Positions 5,692 through 13,763 of a stretch of DNA of 41,665 nt are shown here, piece by piece. Source of the DNA: Marinibacterium sp. (lineage in GTDB: Bacteria > Pseudomonadota > Alphaproteobacteria > Rhodobacterales > Rhodobacteraceae); the NCBI GenBank assembly GCA_017643305.1, contig JAEPNQ010000029.1:1-41665 (forward strand), in the 5' to 3' direction. The notes beneath the pieces are model-generated. The model was not told the origin of the DNA. It saw only the letters and a program-made list of their open reading frames with translations, and ran no database searches. Made by a program: the position numbers and the translations under genes. Every line of letters starts with the position of its first letter. The first letter of the stretch is position 1.

Positions 5692-8352
5692 TCAGAAGTT
5701 AAGCGACAGGTCCCGGTGACCGGCGTTACAACCTGCGATGAACAGGGCCTGATCACGGCTCAGGCGCGGTTGCTGACGCGCGCCGACTGTGGATGCGATG
5801 CCGGCGATATACGCTTCGATCCCCGGACGCAGCTGGGTTTCTGCAGCAGCGCGCCAGACCTTCTGTTCTTCGAACAGAGCTATGGCCTTGTTATATTCCT
5901 TCATCGCCTTTTCGCGATCCAGCTTGTTCGGCCGCATGGACCGGCGCGCTTTAGAGAGGGTGGAGCCGATCTTACTCGCGCCCGCGACGCTGTTCACGGT
6001 GCTGCCTGCTTCCTTGATGATGCCTTCCGCTTCTTTCGGATCGGTGTTTTCGATCACATCACGCAGGCTGGTGAGTACGCCTTCGAGCTCCAGGAAGGCC
6101 GAGTTGGCATCCAGCACGGCCAGGAATTCCACCGCACCTTCCACGGATTTGTCTGAGCTGCGCCGGTAAGTGCTGCGTGCCTTGTCTTCGGCAGCAACCA
6201 GCGCACTGAAGGTTTCGTAGGTTTCTTCCCAGCTTTCCGGAATATCTTCGTCAATATGCGCCATTTCGGCTTCCAGTTCGGCGATCTTTTCGTTGAGCGC
6301 CGCAAGCCGCGCGGAATCCGTGTCGCTGTTGAGGAAACGCGCGTCTTTCTTCAGCTCTTCGGCTTCCTTGTTCACATCACGGATGTCCCTTTCAAGCTCG
6401 CGTACCGTGCGGTGCGCCGGGCGGTAATCCGGTGCGGCGGCGACCACGGCCTCATGCGCGGCGAAGGCTTCGTCGAGCTGACCAATGGCGGCCTCGGCGG
6501 CGTCGAACCCTTCTTCCAGTTCGCCAGCCATCTTCTTGGGCAGGATAGACAGATCAAGTCCCTGCGCGGCGGCGATGGCACTGCGCACTGCGTCGCCATT
6601 GCTGGCCAGTTCGTCGTGCACATATTCCTCCAGACATATCTGAAGTTGCGGGTTCCGCGGTGGTGGCGATGTTTCGCTGAGCAGGCTCACCCGGTTGGGC
6701 ATGTAGTTCACCAGTTGTGGGTAATACCCGACAATCCCTAGCGCGGCGAGCTGCAAGCAGATGAAGGCCACAACACCCTGGTAGATTTGCGTGGTCTTGA
6801 CTTCCGGGGGGGCGACTCCGCGTAAGTAGAAGAGCGCAAATCCGAAGGGTGGCGTCAGGAACGATGTCTGGATGTTCAGACCGATCATGACGCCCAGCCA
6901 GACGGCCGTAATGTTGGCACTGGGATCAGCCAGCAGGATAGGGGCAACGATTGGAACCACAACAACCGCGATCTCAATGAAGTCCAGGAAAAAGCCCAGA
7001 ATGAAGATCACGGCCATGACGATAACAAATTGCGTCCAGAACCCGCCAGGCAGCGAGTTGAGGAAGTCGCGCACCAGCTCTTCCCCGCCAAAAGCGCGGA
7101 AGGCGGCGGTTAGCATCGCTGCACCCAAGAGAATGATGAACACCAGAGAGGTGGTCTTGGCGGTTTCGATCATCACCTCGTACATGGTGTTTTCGATTTT
7201 GAGCACGCGCAGCCCGCTCCACACCAGCGCGATCAGCACCAATGCAACCGCCACTGTACCAATCCAGACGCCAGTCATGTCCCCGCCATTGGCGAGAAGA
7301 GATTTCACGTTCAAGTCATAGTTCGACAGCGCAAAGGCGATCAGGCCCAGGCCAATCAGGCCCATGATGGCCGGGATGTAGGTGCCGGGCTTGTTTTCGG
7401 TTAGGCGGTAGCCCGCCATGATCAGTGCGCCTGCAGCCCCGATGGCGCCGGCCTGATTCACCGTTGCGATACCGGCGATGATCGATCCCAGCACGAGGAA
7501 GATCAATGTCAGTGGCGGCACCAGTGTCAGCAGCACCTTGCCCCAGAAGCGCAGGTCGCGCTGGCCTTCATAAGACACGGCCGGGGCCGCGCCGGGACGC
7601 ACCATTGCAAACACCAGAATGAACAGCATGTAGAGCAGCACCAGAACAATGCCCGGCACAAACGCACCTAGGAACATTTCGCCAGCGCTCGTCGATGCCA
7701 CGTCGAACAGCGACGGCATGCTTAGTTCGCCAGTGGCTTCTTTGTGCAGCGCTTTCCGCGCCGTGGACGCCTGGTCCGACGCGCTGGCCAGCTGGTCGGC
7801 AAGGATGATGAGCACGATCGAAGGCGGAATGATCTGCCCCAGTGTGCCCGACGCGGCAATGGTGCCAGACGCCAGCGGTTTGGAATAGTTGTTGCGCAGC
7901 ATCGCGGGCAGGGAGATCAGGCCCATCGCGACAACGGTTGCACCGACGATCCCGGTGGTCGCTGCCAGCAGCGCGCCCACGAAGACCACGGAAATACCCA
8001 GACCACCCGGTACCGGGCCGAAAAGCTGGGCCATGGTGACCAGCAGGTCTTCGGCAATCTTCGACTTCTGCAGCATGATGCCCATGAAGATGAAGAGTGG
8101 GATTGCGATGAGCGTATCTCGCTCCACCTCCCAATAGACCCCTCGGAGGTTGGTCACCCCCGCAGACAGCCATTGGTACGGACCGCCAGAATGGAAATAT
8201 GCCTCGGAGTTGCCGGCAAACAGGTACCCGGACGCCGCGGCCAAAACGATGGTGATGATGGCCGCACCGGGCAGGGCGAAGGCCACCGGATAACCGGAGC
8301 CAAGCGCGGTGGCCATAATGATCATCAGCAGGGCGAGAAAGAGAAGTTCCAT
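5692..8352 (-). CDS. dctM: TRAP transporter large permease with long C-terminal soluble extension
   Basis: Residues 1 to about 558 form the multi-spanning DctM permease that couples sodium entry to substrate import. Examples of its segments are FIFMGIMLQKSKIAEDLL, GTLGQIIPPSIVLIILADQL and the late helix ending in the conserved LTPPFGFALFYLRG. Residues 559-886 add a charged, non-membrane domain of about 328 residues. It includes a likely coiled coil (about 648-701, e.g. RELERDIRDVNKEAEELKKD and LNEKIAELEAEMAHID) and a Cys near the C-terminus. Ordinary DctM proteins are 425-450 residues or somewhat longer. Codon use does not change at the junction and no internal stop separates the parts, so this is a single fusion-type protein. 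It lies 15 bases after dctQ. The extension's function is unknown. Confidence 0.88.
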   Translation of the reverse strand: MELLFLALLMIIMATALGSGYPVAFALPGAAIITIVLAAASGYLFAGNSEAYFHSGGPYQWLSAGVTNLRGVYWEVERDTLIAIPLFIFMGIMLQKSKIAEDLLVTMAQLFGPVPGGLGISVVFVGALLAATTGIVGATVVAMGLISLPAMLRNNYSKPLASGTIAASGTLGQIIPPSIVLIILADQLASASDQASTARKALHKEATGELSMPSLFDVASTSAGEMFLGAFVPGIVLVLLYMLFILVFAMVRPGAAPAVSYEGQRDLRFWGKVLLTLVPPLTLIFLVLGSIIAGIATVNQAGAIGAAGALIMAGYRLTENKPGTYIPAIMGLIGLGLIAFALSNYDLNVKSLLANGGDMTGVWIGTVAVALVLIALVWSGLRVLKIENTMYEVMIETAKTTSLVFIILLGAAMLTAAFRAFGGEELVRDFLNSLPGGFWTQFVIVMAVIFILGFFLDFIEIAVVVVPIVAPILLADPSANITAVWLGVMIGLNIQTSFLTPPFGFALFYLRGVAPPEVKTTQIYQGVVAFICLQLAALGIVGYYPQLVNYMPNRVSLLSETSPPPRNPQLQICLEEYVHDELASNGDAVRSAIAAAQGLDLSILPKKMAGELEEGFDAAEAAIGQLDEAFAAHEAVVAAAPDYRPAHRTVRELERDIRDVNKEAEELKKDARFLNSDTDSARLAALNEKIAELEAEMAHIDEDIPESWEETYETFSALVAAEDKARSTYRRSSDKSVEGAVEFLAVLDANSAFLELEGVLTSLRDVIENTDPKEAEGIIKEAGSTVNSVAGASKIGSTLSKARRSMRPNKLDREKAMKEYNKAIALFEEQKVWRAAAETQLRPGIEAYIAGIASTVGARQQPRLSRDQALFIAGCNAGHRDLSLNF

Positions 8353-8367
8353 TTGCTGCCCCTTGCC

Positions 8368-9366
8368 TTAGTGCGAAACAGGCGCGACTTCGCGCTTGCC
8401 TCGTTCGCCGCGCGAGTCTGCCACGGCCTCAAAATAATAGCTGACGAACTGGATCAGCATGGTGATTGCGAAGATCGCGAGGAATGCGGCCATCTGGTAC
8501 TTGATGAACATGCCTGCGGTACCGGTCTGGCTGACCTCAAAGTTCTTCACTGGCGAGTTGACGATTGCCTGTTTTGAACCCATGCCGATTATGATGATAC
8601 ACCACGCGGTGGTCATGCCCAAGAGGATCGACCCCATCGCGTTGACCCGGCCCTTGCGACGTGGGTTGAACCCTGCATACAGAACGTCGACCCGCACATG
8701 GCCTTCTTCCAGCAGCGTGTATGCAGATGCAAAGAGGAAAAGGGCGGCGTACCAGTAGCGCACCAGATCGCCCATCAGCGCCTGTTCGTAGGAAAACACG
8801 AAGCGCGAGAACACGATCAGCAATTCGGCCACAACGATAAGCAGTGACAGCCAGTGAAACCCCAGCGTGCGTGTGAACAGGGCCAAGACAAAGCCCAACA
8901 GGATCAGCGGGCCATGGATGAACGGGCCAAGGAAGCGCGCCCGGATCAGGTCTTTGGCCATATCTTCGGAAAACAGGACCGGCAGCAGTTTTTCGACGCG
9001 CAGGAAAGCCACAGCAAAGTCGGCTATGCCGACAAACAGTACGGCAAAGAAGCAGGCCCGGATCAGGTAAGCGTTAAACGCGCTGATGCGGCGGGCTTCC
9101 CACCGCAAGGCCGTATCGCGGGCCCGCGCCACATAGGCGCCCGCGATGACCAGAGCTGCAATATACATGCCCAGTATGATCATTGATCCACTGGTTCGAT
9201 CAGCCGTAAACACTGTGTCCAGAGTCGGGAAATCATACCAGACGATCAGGACGTTATTGATAAGGAAGGCTGCCAAAAGGGTCAGCATCGACCAGCCGAA
9301 AAAGCGCACAAAAGGCGCGGGCGGTCCAAGCGGTGAAAGGGTTTCGGCTTGCGCTGTACTGCTCAC
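8368..9366 (-). CDS. dctQ: TRAP transporter small permease, enlarged
   Basis: The 332-residue membrane protein has its C-terminal half matching DctQ: LFLFASAYTLLEEGHVRVDV is the typical motif, followed by further membrane helices. The N-terminal half adds three or four extra membrane segments (for example MIILGMYIAALVIAGAYVA and ACFFAVLFVGIADFAVAFL), making it about twice the size of a standard DctQ. It pairs with the 886-residue DctM, so both membrane partners are enlarged. It follows dctP after a hairpin at 9431-9458 that probably lowers its expression relative to the binding protein. Confidence 0.85.
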   Translation of the reverse strand: MSSTAQAETLSPLGPPAPFVRFFGWSMLTLLAAFLINNVLIVWYDFPTLDTVFTADRTSGSMIILGMYIAALVIAGAYVARARDTALRWEARRISAFNAYLIRACFFAVLFVGIADFAVAFLRVEKLLPVLFSEDMAKDLIRARFLGPFIHGPLILLGFVLALFTRTLGFHWLSLLIVVAELLIVFSRFVFSYEQALMGDLVRYWYAALFLFASAYTLLEEGHVRVDVLYAGFNPRRKGRVNAMGSILLGMTTAWCIIIIGMGSKQAIVNSPVKNFEVSQTGTAGMFIKYQMAAFLAIFAITMLIQFVSYYFEAVADSRGERGKREVAPVSH

Positions 9367-9425
9367 TCTGCATCCCCCACAGTGTTATCGGCAAGTTATG
9401 GCAGGCGAGGCCCGCCGGTGTATTG

Positions 9426-9458
9426 AAAAACAGGAGCCAACTTTTCAGTTGGCTCCTG
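9426..9458 (-). terminator. dctP-dctQ intercistronic terminator/attenuator hairpin
   Basis: Perfect 11-bp arms (9431-9441 and 9448-9458) with a six-base loop are followed on the minus strand by five U residues (9426-9430). The hairpin starts 22 bases after the dctP stop. Such partial terminators allow more binding protein than permease to be made. Confidence 0.85.
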
Positions 9459-9480
9459 CCCGTGTTTTAGATCGGACCGA

Positions 9481-10569
9481 TCAGACGAGGCCCAGGATCC
9501 GGTTACGCTGGTTGGAGAAGTCAACTTCTGCCACACCGCGCCATGCGCCGATGTCGCGCAGAGCCGCCTGGTAGGCATCGTTGATTTTCGCTGCCATCGG
9601 GGAGTGATCGCGGGTTTCCTCGAACACTTCCTCAGCCGCGTCACCGAATGCGTCCCAGACGTCTTCGTTGAACTGCAGCGCTTCCACGCCGTGGTCGTTG
9701 ACCAGACGCGCCAGGTAAGCACCGTTGTTCGCGGCTGCTTCTTCGACCTGAGCAGCGTTTTCTTCCATACAGCAGGTTTCGATGATGGCCTGCTCGGTTT
9801 CCGACAGGCTTTCCCACCAGGACTTGTTCATGCCGAAGCCCAGGCCGCCGCCTGGCTCGTGCATGCCGCCGGTATAGTAGTACTTGGCCGCTTCGTAGAA
9901 CTTCATGAAGTAGTCGTTGTACGGACCAACCCATTCAGTTGCTTCAACAGCGCCGGAAACCAGGTTTTCATAGATCTGGCCGCCCGGCAGGGACACGGTG
10001 GAGACGCCCAGCTTGGACATCACGGTGCCGCCCAGGCCCGGGATACGCATCTTCAGGCCCTGCAGATCATCGGGGCTTTCGATTTTCTTGTTGAACCAAC
10101 CGCCGGCCTGTGCGCCGGTGCCGCCGCAGGTGATGGCCTTCAGGCCAAAGCCTTCTGCCAGCTCGTCCCACAGTGCCTGACCGCCGCCAAACTTGACCCA
10201 CGCGTTCCATTCCGGCGTGGTCATGCCAAACGGCACAGAGGTGAAGTAGTTGTAGCCCGGGTGCTTGCCGCCCCAGTAGTATTCGGCGCCGATGTAGGCC
10301 TGTGAGTTGCCCGAGGCGACTTCGTCGAACACGTCAAACGCGCCAACGCGCTCGCCTGCCGCGAAGTATTCGGTGCGCAGCGCGCCACCAGACACCACGT
10401 TGATCCGTTCGGCCAGACGCTGGGCGCTCAGACCTAGGCCTGGGAAGTCGCGCGGCCATGTGGAGACGATGGTAATGGTCTTTGCATTCTGTGCATTCAC
10501 CATCGGTGCTGCGAGAGCTGTGCCCGCGCCACCAAGAGCGGCTGCCTTGATAAACTTACGACGATCCAT
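9481..10569 (-). CDS. dctP: TRAP transporter solute-binding protein, TakP-like
   Basis: This is a periplasmic receptor of 362 residues. The start MDRRKFIKAAALGG is a twin-arginine signal, and cleavage is likely near VNA-QN. Motifs shared with the keto-acid-binding TakP subgroup are the Gln of GAQAGGWF, the Arg of LKMRI and the Glu-Trp of ATEWVGPY, which hold a carboxylate and a metal ion in TakP. The ligand is therefore probably a 2-oxo acid or similar monocarboxylate; the sequence does not fix it. GGAGG lies before the ATG. It is the first gene of dctP-dctQ-dctM. The 252 bases upstream (to bpt) hold the promoter region and an inverted GCGTTC/GAACGC pair, but no gene. Confidence 0.9.
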   Translation of the reverse strand: MDRRKFIKAAALGGAGTALAAPMVNAQNAKTITIVSTWPRDFPGLGLSAQRLAERINVVSGGALRTEYFAAGERVGAFDVFDEVASGNSQAYIGAEYYWGGKHPGYNYFTSVPFGMTTPEWNAWVKFGGGQALWDELAEGFGLKAITCGGTGAQAGGWFNKKIESPDDLQGLKMRIPGLGGTVMSKLGVSTVSLPGGQIYENLVSGAVEATEWVGPYNDYFMKFYEAAKYYYTGGMHEPGGGLGFGMNKSWWESLSETEQAIIETCCMEENAAQVEEAAANNGAYLARLVNDHGVEALQFNEDVWDAFGDAAEEVFEETRDHSPMAAKINDAYQAALRDIGAWRGVAEVDFSNQRNRILGLV

Positions 10570-10821
10570 ATTCGGTTTACCTCCCGTTTTTTTGGTCGTG
10601 TCTCACAATTTTTACAGGCACATCAAATGGCTCCCCCGAGAGAAGCGCCTGCAGCGTTCCGAAACGTTATTCAGAACGCGGCGGAATGCAACAGCTTCAC
10701 GCCGTATCTTGGTTAAAAATATTGACCAGTAAGGCGTTTGGTCTGTGTTTGTGGTGGCTGAATTGTCGTTTTGCCAGAAACAGAGACGTCTGCCTGTATT
10801 CGGCGCGCTGGAACCCGAGGC

Positions 10822-11643
10822 TCAGGCACGCGTTGGATGACGATCTGGCAGTTGAATATTGGCAACCTGTTCAGCAATCGGGTCGTTCGATAGCGGGTGC
10901 GTGTCGTTGGAGAATTTTTCAGGGTCGTCGACCCGTTTCCATTTCCCGTTGAAGTAGACTTCGAGACCCGAAAACCGGGCCTTGTAACCCATTTTGGTGC
11001 TGCCCGGCACCCAGTAGCCCAGATAGACATAAGGTAGACCCGCCTCTCGCGCGATCGCGACATGGTCGAGAATCATGTAGGTCCCCAGACTGCTGCGCTC
11101 CAAATCTGGGTCGAAGAAGGAATACACCATACTGACCCCGTCTCCGAGCACGTCGGTCAGGCTAACAGCGGCCAGAGTGCCGGTTTCCTCGTCGGTATAT
11201 TCCACGATCCGCGACCGCACCGGGGTTTCTTCGATCATGGAGGCAAATTCGAACACGTCCATGTCAGCCATTCCACCATCGGCATGGCGGGCATCCAGAT
11301 ACCGGCGAAACAGGGCATATTGCTCATCTGTGGCCCAGGGTGAACTGGAGTTCCGGGTCAGATGTGCGTTGCGGCGACGCACCCGCTTCTGGCTTCTGGT
11401 CGACACCTGGCGCGTCACGTCGATTCGCGCGCTCATACAGGCTGAACATTCCGTGCAGGACGGGCGGTATAGTACGTTCTGCGACCGTCGGAATCCTTGA
11501 CGCGACAGGCTGTCGTTGAGCTGTTGAGCGCTTTCACCCTGCAACGCCGTGAACAGTTTCCGCTCCATGCGCCCGTCCAGATACGGACAGGTCTGTGGCG
11601 CAGTGACATAGAACTGTGGAGCAAGAGGGAGAGTATGGCGCAT
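10822..11643 (-). CDS. bpt: aspartate/glutamate leucyltransferase (bacterial aminoacyl-tRNA-protein transferase)
   Basis: The 273-residue protein has the N-terminal ATE_N cysteine signature ([13 protein letters not shown], then [13 protein letters not shown]) and the C-terminal GNAT-like ATE_C domain ([38 protein letters not shown]). The family moves leucine from Leu-tRNA to N-terminal Asp or Glu of proteins, marking them for degradation through the N-end rule by ClpS/ClpAP in the cytoplasm. The length is typical. It lies 75 bases downstream of the RDD gene on the same strand and is probably co-transcribed with it. Confidence 0.92.
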   Translation of the reverse strand: MRHTLPLAPQFYVTAPQTCPYLDGRMERKLFTALQGESAQQLNDSLSRQGFRRSQNVLYRPSCTECSACMSARIDVTRQVSTRSQKRVRRRNAHLTRNSSSPWATDEQYALFRRYLDARHADGGMADMDVFEFASMIEETPVRSRIVEYTDEETGTLAAVSLTDVLGDGVSMVYSFFDPDLERSSLGTYMILDHVAIAREAGLPYVYLGYWVPGSTKMGYKARFSGLEVYFNGKWKRVDDPEKFSNDTHPLSNDPIAEQVANIQLPDRHPTRA

Positions 11644-11718
11644 TTACGTTCTGAACAGCGAAAACCGTGAGTATGATAGCAACCCCATTGGAATGCGCCA
11701 AGAACAGTTTTGGCGGGT

Positions 11719-12156
11719 TCAGCGCACAGCTCGACGATTCAGCGCCACGGTCCCCATGACGGTGTCGGTCAGGCCCTGACCGCGCGGGGTAGTCAGCATC
11801 ATCACGATAGAGATGATCTGCAGTACCGGCACAGCCAATGATAATGTGTAGCCCGCAGTGTGTAGGATCGCGTTCTGCCCATCGAACAGCGTGCCATCGG
11901 CAGTGCGGAATTCGATCGCAGCAAAGCGCATGCCCCAGGTCGCTGATCCGCGCGATAGCGTGGCCACGCGGTAGAGAAAATTCACAACGGCAAACAGCAT
12001 CGGCCAGAAGAAAAGCGCAACAAAGGCGGTAAATGGCACGATCAGCGCGCAGATCGCACAAATCAGCAGTGTGTCGATGACCCAAGCAATCAGACGTTTA
12101 GAAGTCACGGCATCGTAAAATTCCGGCTGGTAGTCGGGGTCGGGCAGGTGAGTCAT
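11719..12156 (-). CDS. RDD-family membrane protein
   Basis: The 145-residue protein contains the RDD hallmark near its N-terminus (KRLIAWVIDTLLICAICALI) and three membrane segments. The second covers LFFWPMLFAVVNFLYR and the third SLAVPVLQIISIVMML. The frame is open further upstream, but the preceding 70 codons overlap the broken DUF2852-type gene in another frame and look non-coding. I therefore start at ATG 12156 (MTHLPDPDYQPEFYDA), which matches the usual N-terminus of the family. The function of RDD proteins is mostly unknown; some are Na+(K+)/H+ antiporters. It lies between bpt and the DUF2852 remnants. Confidence 0.85.
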   Translation of the reverse strand: MTHLPDPDYQPEFYDAVTSKRLIAWVIDTLLICAICALIVPFTAFVALFFWPMLFAVVNFLYRVATLSRGSATWGMRFAAIEFRTADGTLFDGQNAILHTAGYTLSLAVPVLQIISIVMMLTTPRGQGLTDTVMGTVALNRRAVR

Positions 12157-12196
12157 GGGTCCATTTCTAAGTGCATTGGAGTTGTACGAGGTTGGG

Positions 12197-12523
12197 TTAA
12201 CGGACATTGGCAGCTTCGTCATTGGGATGGGCGCGTTCATCGACGAATTGGTCGAACTCTGCCTGGTCCTTGGCCGCGCGAAGACAATCGAGGAAATCGT
12301 TAAATTCGGCCTATTTCTTTTCCAGCCGCCGCAGCATGTCCGCGCGGTACGCGTCAAAGCTGGCATTGGGCCTGCGGGCCAGAAACATATCGGTCAGAAC
12401 AACGGACACAATGGCAAACCCGATGATGGACAGGATCTGGACTGCAACGTGCAGGTTCTATTTATCCCGTCGCGCTTGAAAGGTTCGGGCGCGATAGGCG
12501 CTGTCCATGTCCGCCGGTATCAT
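12197..12523 (-). pseudogene. second DUF2852-type gene with two in-frame TAG codons
   Basis: Reading the minus strand from ATG 12523 (GGAGAAG just before it) gives a 108-residue frame ending at TAA 12197-12199. It is interrupted only by TAG at 12458-12460 (codon 22) and TAG at 12311-12313 (codon 71). The product would have one membrane helix (LHVAVQILSIIGFAIVSVVL) and then RRPNASFDAYRADMLRRLEKK, stop, AEFNDFLDCLRAAKDQAEFD. The last part parallels the neighbouring gene's RPTGNSAFDSYKLDTLKRLE and AKDKSEFDQFM. The stops likely replace Trp (TGG) and Gln (CAG). No frameshift is present, so the decay looks recent, or the codons are read through. Confidence 0.7.
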
Positions 12524-12545
12524 CGGGGCTTCTCCAGACAAGGAA

Positions 12546-12569
12546 CCCTCCCCGATAACCCGGGGAGGG
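12546..12569 (-). terminator. hairpin after the first DUF2852-type gene
   Basis: Arms of 9 bp at 12546-12554 and 12561-12569 (CCCTCCCCG/CGGGGAGGG) have a six-base loop and begin 15 bases after the stop at 12584. The following bases on the minus strand are only moderately U-rich, so it could be a weak terminator or a stabiliser between the two paralogues. Confidence 0.5.
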
Positions 12570-12583
12570 GCGTTAGCGCCAGG

Positions 12584-13027
12584 TCAGGCTTGGGTCGGAC
12601 CCGTGTCGCCGGTGTCAACGTCGTTCTGTCGGGCCCGATCGTCCATAAACTGGTCGAACTCGGACTTGTCCTTCGCTTCGCGCAGACGTGCGAGGAATTG
12701 TTCGAATTCCTCCTGTTCCTGTTCCAGCCGCTTCAGCGTGTCCAACTTATAGCTGTCAAAGGCCGAGTTGCCGGTAGGCCGCATCGCCCTTCTCCTATGA
12801 TGGGACCAGGATTTGCGACGGTGGCTGCAGGATTGGGAAAACATGCTATTGCTCCAGATCATTTAGGCGAGAATGGCGAGACCAATGGGCCATAAGAATA
12901 CAAAGCCCAGGACCATAGCGGCGATCCAGGCGCCTTTACCCTTGTGGTCCAGCCAGGCTTCGGCTTTGGTGAACCAGTTGCCATATCCGGAAACGGAAAC
13001 GGGAACGGGGTCCGAATAAGTGGTCAT
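12584..13027 (-). pseudogene. DUF2852-family membrane protein gene split by an in-frame TAA
   Basis: From ATG 13027 (GGGAGG before it) 54 codons encode an N-terminus ending in the membrane helix GAWIAAMVLGFVFLWPIGLA. TAA at 12863-12865 follows, and the same frame continues without a gap as MIWSNSMF, a His/Arg-rich linker, RPTGNSAFDSYKLDTLKRLE and AKDKSEFDQFMDDRA. Family members read ...LAILAYMIWS..., so a single Tyr codon (TAC/TAT) has become TAA. The next codon is ATG (TAAATG), so re-initiation could yield a separate soluble C-terminal piece of 92 residues. The promoter and ribosome site look intact. Full length would be 147 residues. The role of the family is unknown. Confidence 0.75.
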
Positions 13028-13057
13028 TGGGGTTGCCTCCCGATAAGTTGCGGTTGG

Positions 13058-13086
13058 ATAATGTGAAGCCTTTTTACATTGTTCAA
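13058..13086 (-). promoter_or_regulatory. promoter with overlapping palindrome upstream of the DUF2852-type gene
   Basis: The minus strand reads TTGAAC (13081-13086), 17 bases, then CATTAT (13058-13063), about 30 bases before the ATG. The palindrome ACATTGTTCAATGT (13076-13089) overlaps the -35 box, suggesting a repressor site. Confidence 0.5.
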
Positions 13087-13114
13087 TGTGGGTTTTCGCA
13101 GGCTGACCTCAAGA

Positions 13115-13141
13115 GCTAATGTAAAAGTTTTTTACATTAGC
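13115..13141. promoter_or_regulatory. 27-bp near-perfect palindrome, probable operator
   Basis: Two perfect 12-base arms, GCTAATGTAAAA and TTTTACATTAGC, are separated by three bases. The half-site TTTTACATT also recurs at 13072-13080 next to the promoter's -35 box. It lies in the gap between the YbaK-like gene and the DUF2852-type gene. The protein that binds it is not known. Confidence 0.6.
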
Positions 13142-13190
13142 TGAAAAAACGCATGGTTATCAGCAGCTTAATATTAAGAAATCATTGCCG

Positions 13191-13658
13191 TCAGGTTGTG
13201 AAATCGGCCTCTTTTGCCCCGGACATCCGCAGAATATCCGCAGGTTGGGCCCCAAACACATGGGTTGGCGTACCTGCTGCGGCCCAGATAATTTCAAAAT
13301 CCCTCAGCCGCGGATCGAACCACGCCCGGATCGGGGACACATGTCCAACCGGAGACACGCCCCCAATGGCAAAGCCGGTCTGTGCCCGAATCAAGCCTGC
13401 ATCTGCCTTGCCCAGCGGTTCACATGCGAGAGTGGAGGCGCGATCCGCATCGACCCGATTGGTGCCTGCTGTAATGAATAAAACCGCTTCGCCGCTGGTC
13501 TCGCCGCGAAAGATGATGCTCTTGGCGATCTGGTCCACCTCGCAACCTAGTGCGTCGGCGGCATCCTTGGCCGTGCGCGACAGGGCGGTTTCCACGATAT
13601 CAATCTCCAGCCCGGCAGCATTGAGCGCGGCGCGGACGCGTTTCAAACTCTTGCTCAT
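13191..13658 (-). CDS. YbaK/EbsC-family aminoacyl-tRNA deacylase-like protein
   Basis: The 155-residue protein has the YbaK/ProX fold signature: SIIFRGETSGEAVLFITAG (about 48-66), then TGFAIGGVSPVGH, the conserved substrate-loop GGVSPxGH motif. Members hydrolyse mischarged aminoacyl-tRNAs such as Cys-, Ala- or Ser-tRNA(Pro) in the cytoplasm; which substrate applies here is not evident. ATG 13658 is preferred because the 32 codons before it are low-complexity arginine-rich sequence and MSKSLKRVRAAL is a typical start. It diverges from glnE (106 bases apart). Confidence 0.88.
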   Translation of the reverse strand: MSKSLKRVRAALNAAGLEIDIVETALSRTAKDAADALGCEVDQIAKSIIFRGETSGEAVLFITAGTNRVDADRASTLACEPLGKADAGLIRAQTGFAIGGVSPVGHVSPIRAWFDPRLRDFEIIWAAAGTPTHVFGAQPADILRMSGAKEADFTT

Positions 13659-13763
13659 GGGCGCGACCCTGCGCAAAGGCGTGGCAGCGCGCAAGCGCAA
13701 ACAGGGACGATCGGCGCATTCCCCTGCATTGACCCCGGCGCATAGCAGCCGCACTGTGCTGCC

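Noticed and set aside
5415-5756. 113-codon minus-strand frame between dctM and the ilv leader
   Set aside because: It overlaps the dctM end, spans the terminator hairpin, and has no motif or good ribosome site.
12155-12895. 246-codon plus-strand frame through the DUF2852 pair
   Set aside because: The minus strand carries recognisable homologous frames, promoter and ribosome sites; the plus frame is an antisense shadow.
13115-13141. PpsR/CrtJ photosynthesis repressor site
   Set aside because: TGT and ACA are 11 bases apart rather than the usual 12, and no photosynthesis gene is near.
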